In this document: positions 31,991 to 39,761 of the stretch, in pieces | Numbering within the stretch: the first letter of the stretch is position 1 | How the letters are laid out: each line of letters starts with the position of its first letter | Assembly: GCF_014904705.1 (NCBI RefSeq) | Contig: NZ_JACZCQ010000015.1 | Location: 1-64,000, forward strand | Reading direction: 5' to 3' | Origin: Nisaea sediminum | GTDB taxonomy: Bacteria > Pseudomonadota > Alphaproteobacteria > Thalassobaculales > Thalassobaculaceae | DNA: 64,000 nucleotides | The notes under the pieces: model-generated | What the model was told of the DNA's origin: nothing | The model's input: only the letters and a program-made list of their open reading frames with translations | Databases searched by the model: none | Program-made: the position numbers and the translations under genes

Positions 31991-32280
31991 TGCCAGTTTA
32001 TCTGGACACGGCCCGGAACCGGTTTCGCCGCATGATCATGTGCCACATGATCGCGGACACGCTGGACGAGCTGCACGCGATGGCGGAGCGGATCGGCATG
32101 CGCCGCGAATGGTTCCAGCCGCGGTCCTTCCCGCATTACGACGTTTGCCTGACCAGACGCGCGGTTGCGATCAAGCACGGCGCCACCGTTCTGGAGCGGC
32201 GGGATTTCGTCGCTGCCATGCAACGGATCCGGGCCGCCGGCGGCACCAGAGATGATAGCAACCCCGGAACTTTCAGATGA
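31990..32280 (+). CDS. DUF4031-domain protein
   Basis: A 96-residue protein. MCHMIADTLDELHAMAERIG and MRREWFQPRSFPHYDVCLTR match DUF4031, a small phage and bacterial domain of unknown role, often next to DUF4326. Coupled to both neighbours by overlaps. Confidence 0.85.
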   Translation: MPVYLDTARNRFRRMIMCHMIADTLDELHAMAERIGMRREWFQPRSFPHYDVCLTRRAVAIKHGATVLERRDFVAAMQRIRAAGGTRDDSNPGTFR

Positions 32281-32624
32281 TCCGCGATAACGACATAAAG
32301 GCGCCCGACGGCTATCTCCTCGGAGGACTCCGGCGCGTCCGGAAAGACGGGACCGTACTATTCCAGCGCGGATGGTGGAAGGTTCCGGACGAATGGATTG
32401 GCGAGAAAGTTTGGGTGCACGAAGCGTGTCCGGACCGTTTCTCGCATGCCGACTTCAATGTGAGCGCGATAGGAGTGACGATGCTTGAGGTGGCCCCTCC
32501 TGATCGCCCCTTCTACTCGGCACAACGAGCGGGTGAAACGGTCTTATGCGATAGAACCGAAAGACCGGATGCCAAGCCGACGTTCCGGCGGCCTTCCACC
32601 AAAGCATGGCTTGCGCGCCAATGA
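32277..32624 (+). CDS. Hypothetical early phage protein
   Basis: A 115-residue basic protein (PDGYLLGGLRRVRKDGTVLF, later PFYSAQRAGETVLCDRTERP). It precedes the excisionase-like gene and overlaps it. No family recognised. Confidence 0.55.
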   Translation: MIRDNDIKAPDGYLLGGLRRVRKDGTVLFQRGWWKVPDEWIGEKVWVHEACPDRFSHADFNVSAIGVTMLEVAPPDRPFYSAQRAGETVLCDRTERPDAKPTFRRPSTKAWLARQ

Positions 32625-32983
32625 CGGAATCCCTTGTTCAGCCCATGACCGCGGAAGAGGCGCGCCGGCATCTCCGGCTCGGCAAGGACTCGTTCAAAAC
32701 GCTGATCACTGAATTTCCGTTCTACTGCCTTCCGGACCCGAATTCCGACCGCAACAAGCGGTTCTTTCCGGAAGATATCGAAGCTCTCGTGGAGGCAATG
32801 CGATGCCGCTCAAGGTCGTCAAAGTCAGGAAGTCAAGGAACCTCTACCTCCGCGGGACCGTCCGGGGCCTCAACGTCTTCGAAACTACAGGCACTGACCG
32901 ACCCGAAATCGCGGAAGAGATCAGGATCCAGAGGGAGAACGAGCTCCTTACGCAATCGGTCCACGGCAAGCGCAGCACCGTAA
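32621..32983 (+). CDS. Excisionase-like HTH protein
   Basis: About 120 residues. MTAEEARRHLRLGKDSFKTL then PDPNSDRNKRFFPEDIEALV is the winged-HTH pattern of excisionase/helix_turn_helix_17 proteins, located directly before the integrase as expected for Xis. The last 60 residues overlap the integrase start and are Ser-rich low complexity. Confidence 0.7.
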   Translation: MTESLVQPMTAEEARRHLRLGKDSFKTLITEFPFYCLPDPNSDRNKRFFPEDIEALVEAMRCRSRSSKSGSQGTSTSAGPSGASTSSKLQALTDPKSRKRSGSRGRTSSLRNRSTASAAP

Positions 32984-33969
32984 GCTTCATGCAGGGCGCG
33001 CTGTCATACCTCGAAGAAGGTGGAAGCCCCCGGTTCCTCGGCAGGCTGGACGAAGAGACCGGCAAGTGGAGCGGCCTGATCGGGTACTTCCACAACACGC
33101 TGATGACCAACATCGACCAGAAGGCGCTCGACAAGGCCGCCCGGGAGCTGTACCCCACCGCCGCGCCGGAAACGCTCAACCGGCAGGCCTATACCCCTTT
33201 CATTGCGGTCTGGAACCATTGCGCCGGAAACGACTGGTGCGAGAAGCGCGACTGGCGCCGGCCGCGCAAGGCGAAGGGAACGCGCAACCGGCCGGAGCGC
33301 CGGCGGACGGGATCGTTTCCGGTCCCCTATCAGAGGGCGGCGGAGTTCGTCACGGCCATGTGGCCGCTCGACGCAATGAACATGACCATCCTGTTCTATA
33401 CCGGCATGCGGCCGATCGAGCTGATGACGCTTGAGCGGCACCAGGTGAACCATGACGGCCGCTGGATCACCCTACCGGCGTCGAAGACGGGCGAGCCGCG
33501 CGGGGTGCCGATCGCCCATATGATCGCGCCCATCCTGAAGGCGCTGACCGACACGTTCGACGGAATCATCATCAACCGGTTCAATCAGGCCACCGGCCGG
33601 ATCGAGCCTTATCCGGATTTCGAGGACGCGGGCGGACAATTCGGGTCCGCTCTGAAATACGCGCGCCGGAAAACGGGGATCACGGACATATCGCCCTATA
33701 CGGCCCGGCACAGCGTTTCCACCTTCCTGGTCGCCGCCGGCGTGCACGCCCATATCAAGGATCAGATCCTCGGGCACGCCGCCACCGAGATGAGCCGCGT
33801 CTATACCGACGTTCCGCAGGAAAACCTCATTCAGGCGATCGACAGACTACCCACGCCGCCCCTCTGGAAGGGTGCGGAAATCGTGGAAAATCCGGGGAGA
33901 GTGCTACAGCGAGTTCTAAATCTGGCACAATCTCAACACCTTAAGCCCCGCGCTCTGCGTCCTTGGTAA
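32803..33969 (+). CDS. Tyrosine-type phage integrase
   Basis: A 388-residue integrase. The arm-binding start is MPLKVVKVRKSRNLYLRGTV. Catalytic blocks are LFYTGMRPIELMTLE (first Arg), the beta-hairpin Lys near LPASKTGEPRGVP, SPYTARHSVSTFLV (second Arg; the His three residues before it is Tyr) and LGHAATEMSRVYTDV (His and the Tyr nucleophile). It integrates into tRNA-Thr(GGT): the last codons and the TAA stop lie inside the tRNA-derived att sequence. Confidence 0.93.
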   Translation: MPLKVVKVRKSRNLYLRGTVRGLNVFETTGTDRPEIAEEIRIQRENELLTQSVHGKRSTVSFMQGALSYLEEGGSPRFLGRLDEETGKWSGLIGYFHNTLMTNIDQKALDKAARELYPTAAPETLNRQAYTPFIAVWNHCAGNDWCEKRDWRRPRKAKGTRNRPERRRTGSFPVPYQRAAEFVTAMWPLDAMNMTILFYTGMRPIELMTLERHQVNHDGRWITLPASKTGEPRGVPIAHMIAPILKALTDTFDGIIINRFNQATGRIEPYPDFEDAGGQFGSALKYARRKTGITDISPYTARHSVSTFLVAAGVHAHIKDQILGHAATEMSRVYTDVPQENLIQAIDRLPTPPLWKGAEIVENPGRVLQRVLNLAQSQHLKPRALRPW

Positions 33970-34007
33970 GGGAGAGGTCGAGTGTTCAAATCACTCCGGC
34001 AGCACCA
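33961..34007 (+). other. Phage attachment site: 3' part of tRNA-Thr(GGT)
   Basis: The sequence equals the 3' part of a tRNA. Anticodon-loop TTGGTAA (anticodon GGT), 3' anticodon stem GGGAG, variable AGGTC, T arm GAGTG-TTCAAAT-CACTC, acceptor strand CGGCAGC, discriminator A and CCA. The bases before it are integrase coding sequence, not a tRNA 5' half. This is therefore the duplicated att core at the right prophage end; the intact tRNA should lie at the left end, outside the window. Confidence 0.85.
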
Positions 34008-34437
34008 TTTTCCCCATAGAAATCAATAAAGTGCGGTTGCCGGCGTATGAGCGCGCGCGGCTTGTGCACGTCAGCCCCGTAGTCGATCCCGATCGGAACC
34101 TTCTGCCGCACCAGCTGATTTGAGAAGGACCAGTCCTCGACCCGCTGGGAGATCAGCTCCTCGTTCGGGATAAGGTGTTCGGTCCCGTCACGTGTGATGA
34201 CCGTGACATAGCGCGCACCGAGCGTGTTGATCCAACCGAAGGTGTCTCAGATCGCGATCACGTCCCCCGGCTTGACCGAGCGGTCGAGCAGACGCTCGAG
34301 AAGGGGAGCGAGAAAGTGGCCGCGACGAAGGCGGTGACGATCGTCACCGCCTGCAGGAAATTGCCGACCGAGAGGACGTTGACGTCGATCCAGTCGACGC
34401 TTCTGTCCAGCCAGTCGGCCAGTTGTTAGGTGGTAAC
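33986..34437 (-). pseudogene. Mechanosensitive ion channel (MscS-type) pseudogene, C-terminal part
   Basis: Minus-strand frames encode DRSVKPGDVIAI, then [39 protein letters not shown] and [20 protein letters not shown], the beta domain of MscS-type channels. A TGA replaces Gly before DTFGW (near 34237). A frameshift lies near 34310-34320, between SVGNFLQAVTIVTAFVAA and FLAPLLERLLDRS. The N-terminal membrane part is missing. It is the first host sequence beyond the att site, and its tail reads into the tRNA piece. Confidence 0.8.
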
Positions 34438-34479
34438 GAGGTTGTCCAGGTCCACGGACTCCCTCTCCCTCTGCCGCCG

Positions 34480-34905
34480 CTATCTCACGACGAGAACGGA
34501 CCTCTTGGTGTGCGTGACCACGTAGCTCGTCGCAGGACTGATGAAGACATCGGTCAGTTCAGGACGATGGGGCGCCATGATGATCAGATCGCAGTCGAGC
34601 GTATCGGCCGCCTTGATGATCTCTTCCCGGATCACGCCATGGGCGACATGACTCTTCCCCCGGATGTTTTCCGGCACATTCTGCATCGCGAACTCGTGAA
34701 GATGTGCCGCGGCATGCTCCAGGGCCTTCTTCTCGAAATCCTCCGGCAGGTACATGCTGAGCGCCGGCATCCCGATATTCGGGACGACCGCCACGAGATG
34801 CAGGACCCCATCGAACTTCTGGACGAGCTCGAGGGCGACCGGAAGGGCCTTCTGCCAGGAGCTGTCGTGCTCAAGATCGACCGGGAGCAGGACTGATTTA
34901 TACAT
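34480..34905 (-). CDS. Universal stress protein (UspA family)
   Basis: A 141-residue UspA-type nucleotide-binding protein. MYKSVLLPVDLEHDSSWQKA carries the conserved V-P-D start, and CDLIIMAPHRPELTDVFISP with YVVTHTKRSVLVVR is the ATP-loop end; the usual G-x-x-G-x9-G is degenerate here. It follows the TRAP permease by 12 bases, like TeaD in the ectoine TRAP system, so it may regulate the transporter. Confidence 0.85.
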   Translation of the reverse strand: MYKSVLLPVDLEHDSSWQKALPVALELVQKFDGVLHLVAVVPNIGMPALSMYLPEDFEKKALEHAAAHLHEFAMQNVPENIRGKSHVAHGVIREEIIKAADTLDCDLIIMAPHRPELTDVFISPATSYVVTHTKRSVLVVR

Positions 34906-34917
34906 TGCGGGCTTCTC

Positions 34918-37530
34918 CTAGGCTTGATTCTCGGCCATGCGGCCGTTCGTATCCGTTTGTGCCCGCCGACGCTGGATCATCACCAGACCCCCCAGCAGGA
35001 TGAGCGCGGGGATGTACATCAGGTACTTTGACGGTTGGTCCACAGGCTGGAGCACAACCGCGATCTCCTGATCCCAGTCGAGCCCCATCTCTTTGGCGGC
35101 GGAGCCGAAAGCGACGTCGTCGATCAGCACCTTGTCGCCGTCCTGACGCAGGGTCAGCCCGGCATCCGCGATGCGTTCCTCGCCGGTCGCGGCCCCGCTG
35201 ACAGGCAGCAGCACCACCCAGCTTCGCGGATTTCCGACCTCGTCCACGCCGTTTATGCGCAGACGCATCTTCTCGCCTTCCGGGGTTTCCGCGAAGGCCT
35301 GAGCGAGCTCCGTGACCGGACGGTCGACCGTCGGCGGAGAGATCATGTCCATCCAGAAACCGGGCCGGAAGAAGGTGAAGGCCAGAAGAAGCAGCAGCGC
35401 CGTCTCCCAAGCCTTGTTCCTGGCGAAGAACCAGCCTTGCGTTCCTGCGGCGAAGAGCAGCATCGCCACGGTCGCGACGACGAAGATGAACAGGCCGTGG
35501 ATGAAGTCGACGCCGATCAGCAGCAGTTCGGTATTGAAGATGAAGAGGAACGGCAGCGCCGCGGTTCTGAGGGAATAGAAGAACGCCACGAAGCCGGTCT
35601 TGATCGGATCGCCGCCGGAGACGGCGGCTGCCGCGAAGGAGGCAAGGCCGACCGGCGGGGTCACGTCGGCCATGATGCCGAAATAGAACACAAACAGATG
35701 CACCGCGATCAGCGGCACGATCAGCCCGCTCTGCTCCCCGAGGGTCACGATAACCGGGGCGAGCAGTGCCGAAACGACGATGTAGTTGGCCGTCGTCGGC
35801 AGGCCCATGCCCAGGATCAGCGAGAGGATCGCGGTCAGGAACAGGATTGCCAGCAGATTGCCGCCCGAGAGCACCTCGACGACATCGGCAAGGGCCGAGC
35901 CCACGCCGGTCTGGCTGACCACGCCGACGATGATGCCGGCCGTTGCCGTCGCGATACCGATGCCGATCATGTTGCGGGCACCGGTCACAAGTCCGTCCAG
36001 CAGTTCCTTCCAGCCGCGGCGAACCTGCCCGGCGATGTCTTCCTGGCCTCGGAAATAGGCATAGAGCGGGCGCTGCGTCACGAGGATGAACATCATCAGC
36101 ACGGAGCCCCAGAATGCCGAAAGGCCCGGAGACAGCTGCTCGACCATGAGACACCAGACGAGCACGATGACCGGCAGCAGGAAATGCAGCCCGGACTTGA
36201 TGGTCGGCGCCGGCTCGGGGAGACGTACCACCGGTTCGTTCGGATCGTCCATCTTCAGATCGGGGAACTTCGCCGCAAAGCGGACCAGCAGGACATAGAC
36301 CACACCGATAAGCGCGACGATCACGACCGTGGCGAAACCTCCGAGAACCGGGCGCATCCAGCCGAGACCGTAATAGACCGCGAGAGAGAGGCCGGAGATA
36401 ACCGCGACGCCGAAGACGAAACCGATCAGGCGCTGCAGCCAGGGCTTCGGCTCGACGGCGCGCGGAAGGCCTTCCATGCCGAGCTTCATGGCTTCCAGGT
36501 GCACGATATAGACCAGCGCGATGTAGCTGATCACGGCCGGCAGGAAGGCGTGTTTGACGACATCGAAATAGGGGATGCCGACATACTCGACCATAAGGAA
36601 GGCAGCCGCGCCCATGACCGGCGGCATGATCTGCCCGTTGACCGAAGATGCGACCTCGACCGCTCCGGCCTTTTCGGCGGAGAAACCGACACGTTTCATG
36701 AGCGGGATCGTGAAGGTGCCCGTCGTCACCACGTTTGCGATCGAGGAGCCCGAGATGAGGCCGGTCATTGCCGAGGCGACGACGGCGGCCTTCGCCGGAC
36801 CGCCCCGCAGGTGGCCCATCAGGGAAAACGCGACCTGGATGAAGTAGTTTCCGGCCCCGGCCGTATCGAGAAGGGCGCCGAACAGCACGAAAAGAAAGAC
36901 GAAACTCGTCGAGACGCCGAGTGCGATACCGAACACGCCCTCGGTGGTGATCCAGTGGTGGTTGACCACTTCGGCAAGCGAGTTGCCCTTATGCGCGATG
37001 ATGCCCGGCATGTAAGGGCCGAGGAACGTGTAAACGAGAAAGATCGTGGCAACGATCGCAAGCGCGGGTCCGAGCGCGCGGCGCGTCGCCTCAAGCAGCA
37101 GCAGGACGCCGACTATGGCGACGACGATGTCCTGCTGGATCGGCGCGCCGACCCGGTCCGCGATGTCCCGGTAGAAGACGAAGAGGTAGGACGCGGAAGC
37201 CGCCCCCAGCAGGGCAAAGACGATATCTATGATCGGGATGTGATCGCGCGGAGAGCGTGCGAAAGCCGGATAGGCGAGAAATGCAAGCAGGATCGCGAAG
37301 GCGAGATGGATGGAGCGCGCTTCCGTGTCATTGAACACGCCGAAATGGAGTGCGAACGGCAGCGGGGACGCGAACCAGAGCTGAAAGAGGGACCATGCGA
37401 GAGCAATGCAATAGAGCACAGCCGATGTCTTGGGGCCGGGATTTCGGCCTCCCGTGTCGCTGGATGCGACGAGTTCATCCAGGTCGACCTGACCCGACGG
37501 GGTGCCGTTTTCGTTGTTGGTCTGGCTCAT
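34918..37530 (-). CDS. TRAP transporter fused permease (4TM + 12TM, TAXI type)
   Basis: An 870-residue polytopic membrane protein joining the small (DctQ) and large (DctM) TRAP subunits. Hydrophobic segments run throughout, with signature blocks FVLFGALLDTAGAGNYFIQV, GLISGSSIANVVTTGTFTIP and ILGMGLPTTANYIVVSALLA. A C-terminal soluble segment (~120 residues) precedes the last membrane helix. ATG 37530 follows GGAGG. It imports a small, probably organic-acid or amino-acid-like, solute with a sodium gradient, fed by the receptor at 37643. Confidence 0.92.
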   Translation of the reverse strand: MSQTNNENGTPSGQVDLDELVASSDTGGRNPGPKTSAVLYCIALAWSLFQLWFASPLPFALHFGVFNDTEARSIHLAFAILLAFLAYPAFARSPRDHIPIIDIVFALLGAASASYLFVFYRDIADRVGAPIQQDIVVAIVGVLLLLEATRRALGPALAIVATIFLVYTFLGPYMPGIIAHKGNSLAEVVNHHWITTEGVFGIALGVSTSFVFLFVLFGALLDTAGAGNYFIQVAFSLMGHLRGGPAKAAVVASAMTGLISGSSIANVVTTGTFTIPLMKRVGFSAEKAGAVEVASSVNGQIMPPVMGAAAFLMVEYVGIPYFDVVKHAFLPAVISYIALVYIVHLEAMKLGMEGLPRAVEPKPWLQRLIGFVFGVAVISGLSLAVYYGLGWMRPVLGGFATVVIVALIGVVYVLLVRFAAKFPDLKMDDPNEPVVRLPEPAPTIKSGLHFLLPVIVLVWCLMVEQLSPGLSAFWGSVLMMFILVTQRPLYAYFRGQEDIAGQVRRGWKELLDGLVTGARNMIGIGIATATAGIIVGVVSQTGVGSALADVVEVLSGGNLLAILFLTAILSLILGMGLPTTANYIVVSALLAPVIVTLGEQSGLIVPLIAVHLFVFYFGIMADVTPPVGLASFAAAAVSGGDPIKTGFVAFFYSLRTAALPFLFIFNTELLLIGVDFIHGLFIFVVATVAMLLFAAGTQGWFFARNKAWETALLLLLAFTFFRPGFWMDMISPPTVDRPVTELAQAFAETPEGEKMRLRINGVDEVGNPRSWVVLLPVSGAATGEERIADAGLTLRQDGDKVLIDDVAFGSAAKEMGLDWDQEIAVVLQPVDQPSKYLMYIPALILLGGLVMIQRRRAQTDTNGRMAENQA

Positions 37531-37642
37531 GCTTCGCCTCCGTGACCGATACGGTCGGTCGCCCGACTCTCTTTCAACCAGGTGTGAGAAAGAGCGTTCC
37601 TCCACCGCCCGGGTGGAGGAACGCTCTGTCGTTCACGGACGG

Positions 37643-38620
37643 CTATTTCAGCCAGCCTTTCTCCTTGTAGTACTTCGCAGCACCATCATGCAGCGGCGCG
37701 GAAAGCCCGCCGGAGATCATGTCGGTTTCCTTCAGATTCGCGAAGGCCGGGTGCAGCTTCTTGAAGCGGTCGAAATTGTCGAACACCGCCTTGACGACCT
37801 GGTAGACGACATCTTCCGGAACCTTGGCCGAGGAGACGAAGGTCGCCTTCACGCCGAAGGTCTCGACGTCGGAGTCGTTGCCCTTGTACATGCCGCCCGG
37901 AACCGTGGCTTTCGCATAGTAGGGATTGTCGGCCACCAGTTTGTCGATTTCGGGACCGGTCACCGGGATCAGGACCGCATCCGTGGTCGTGGTCGCTTCC
38001 TGGATCGAGCCGTTCGGATGGCCCGCGGTGAACACGATCGCATCGACCTTGTTGTCGCCGAGCGCGGCGGCCTGTTCGGAGGACTTCAGCTCGGAGGCGA
38101 GCGCGAAGACGTCTTCCTTCCAGCCCAGCGCATCCAGCACGACGCCCATGGTCGCCCGCTGGCCGGAGCCCGGGTTGCCGACATTGACCCGCTTGCCCTT
38201 CAGGTCCGCAAAGGCGGTGGCACCGGAATCCTTCCGGGCGACGACGGTGAACGGCTCGCCATGAACCGAGAAGACCGCGCGCAGATCCTCGAAGGCGCCG
38301 TCATCCGCGAACTTCGAGGTACCGTGATAGGCATGGTACTGCCAGTCCGACTGGGCAACGCCCATGTCCTGATTGCCGGCTTTGATCGCGTTGATGTTGG
38401 CGATCGAGCCGCCCGTCGACGGAGCGGTGCACTTGATGCCGTGCGTGGCGGTATTGCGGTTCACCAGCTTGCAGATCGACTGGCCGACGACGAAATAAAC
38501 GCCGGTCTGGCCGCCAGTGCCGATGGTGATGAATTTTTCGTCGGCCGCCGAGGACGGCCCCGCCGCCAGTACCTGCCCGGCAAGGACAGCGGCGGCGGAA
38601 AGTGTGAGAAGTTTTTTCAT
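37643..38620 (-). CDS. TAXI-family TRAP solute receptor
   Basis: A 325-residue periplasmic protein with signal peptide MKKLLTLSAAAVLAGQVLAA. FITIGTGGQTGVYFVVGQSI and CTAPSTGGSIANINAIKAGN are the classic TAXI family start. The C-terminal domain contains PVTGPEIDKLVADNPYYAKA. Its ligand cannot be read from sequence; glutamate-like or organic acids are known for relatives. ~112 bases separate it from the permease gene. Confidence 0.92.
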   Translation of the reverse strand: MKKLLTLSAAAVLAGQVLAAGPSSAADEKFITIGTGGQTGVYFVVGQSICKLVNRNTATHGIKCTAPSTGGSIANINAIKAGNQDMGVAQSDWQYHAYHGTSKFADDGAFEDLRAVFSVHGEPFTVVARKDSGATAFADLKGKRVNVGNPGSGQRATMGVVLDALGWKEDVFALASELKSSEQAAALGDNKVDAIVFTAGHPNGSIQEATTTTDAVLIPVTGPEIDKLVADNPYYAKATVPGGMYKGNDSDVETFGVKATFVSSAKVPEDVVYQVVKAVFDNFDRFKKLHPAFANLKETDMISGGLSAPLHDGAAKYYKEKGWLK

Positions 38621-38742
38621 AACAGTCTCCCTGTTTTCTTTGTGTGAAAAGTCTCCATGAGCCAGCCTCTTTGCGAATTCGCGGGCTGCTTTGGACCATA
38701 TAAGCATATCAGCGTATTACTTTTCTCCCGATTGTTGCACCT

Positions 38743-39750
38743 TCACGCGCGCGCCGCACCCATAGGATACTGGATGTGGCGGACGCTTTCGTCCGGTGCG
38801 CCGACCCGATGCCTCCAGGTCACGCCTGGCCACCGGTATTCCACCTTGCCCTTGGCGGGCCAGTAAGCCGCCGTATAGAGCGTGCCGAAGCCGAGATCAT
38901 AGGCCGTCGAGTAGAGCGGCGGCCTCTGGAAAGCCCCGATGAATTTTTCCGCGGGCTCCTGATGCAATGTCAGGCGCTGCAGAAGATAGCGCTCGCGCTC
39001 GACGGTTGCCGTGGCGCGCGCGTGCCGGTGCCATTCGACCTGCTTCTGGTGATTGGTCGCGACGGGCGAATCCGTGATCATGGCGCTTCTATCCGGCGAC
39101 AGATATGCGGTCAGATGCTCTCCGTGCTTGTCGAGGACCGTGACATTGTACGACATGTGACACGGGATCCGCTTGAGCGCCTCGGCCGCGTCCGCAGCCG
39201 TCGAGCAGAACTCGAGCAAATAGCGAATGATGATCGGAACGCCGAAGCCGTCCCCGACGATGGTGCGCCCGCCGAACGTCAGCGAGACCGCGAGACCGTC
39301 CTCGTTCATCCCGTCGACCAGGCCGAACAGGCCGTCGGTCATGCCAAGCACGTGGCGTCCGTTCCAGCAGCTGTCCAGGATGACCCCGTCCGCCAGGGTC
39401 GGCGGATAGTCGTAGTTGCGCACGAGCAACGGCTCGTCGCCCGGCCAGACCGCCTGGGAGCAGCCCGAGAGGTAGGCCGGCGGGCAATAGTAACTGAGAA
39501 ACCTGGCCGCCAGGTCGCCGCCGCCGGCAAGTTCGACGAGTCTCTCGTAGGTCGGCACGATCTCCGGCATGTAATGCCTCAGCGCTCGCAGGCTCGCGAG
39601 ATATGTCTGCCGCGCCTCGATCCCCTCCGACAGGAACCAGTTCCTGTAAGCCGGCCAATGATAGTCGAAAAGCGCGCGCCAACGTTCTCCCGCCGTGGGC
39701 TCGGCCACGGCCTGGAACGTCAGCACGGCTTCTTTCAGGTCGGGTACCAA
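38743..39750 (-). CDS. C45-family autoproteolytic acyltransferase/hydrolase
   Basis: A 335-residue Ntn-hydrolase of the penicillin acyl-transferase (C45) family. SGCSQAVWPGDEPLLVRNYD contains the probable nucleophile Cys (about residue 96) and the family Arg-Asn-Tyr-Asp block. MTDGLFGLVDGMNEDGLAVS and SYNVTVLDKHGEHLTAY follow. The TTG start at 39750 has AGAGAG upstream. The protein may deacylate or transfer an acyl group on the compound handled by the adjacent decarboxylase and amidase; the substrate is unknown. Confidence 0.8.
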   Translation of the reverse strand: MVPDLKEAVLTFQAVAEPTAGERWRALFDYHWPAYRNWFLSEGIEARQTYLASLRALRHYMPEIVPTYERLVELAGGGDLAARFLSYYCPPAYLSGCSQAVWPGDEPLLVRNYDYPPTLADGVILDSCWNGRHVLGMTDGLFGLVDGMNEDGLAVSLTFGGRTIVGDGFGVPIIIRYLLEFCSTAADAAEALKRIPCHMSYNVTVLDKHGEHLTAYLSPDRSAMITDSPVATNHQKQVEWHRHARATATVERERYLLQRLTLHQEPAEKFIGAFQRPPLYSTAYDLGFGTLYTAAYWPAKGKVEYRWPGVTWRHRVGAPDESVRHIQYPMGAARA

Positions 39751-39761
39751 ACGTAACTCTC

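Noticed and set aside
33961-34007. Intact tRNA-Thr gene
   Set aside because: Only the 3' part from the anticodon loop is present. The upstream bases are integrase coding sequence and cannot form the D arm or the 5' acceptor strand.
35035-37545. Long open frame (~836 codons) on the plus strand opposite the TRAP permease
   Set aside because: It mirrors the membrane-protein codons, giving an Asp/Glu/Arg/His-rich product with no domain. The minus-strand permease has a complete family match and a ribosome site.
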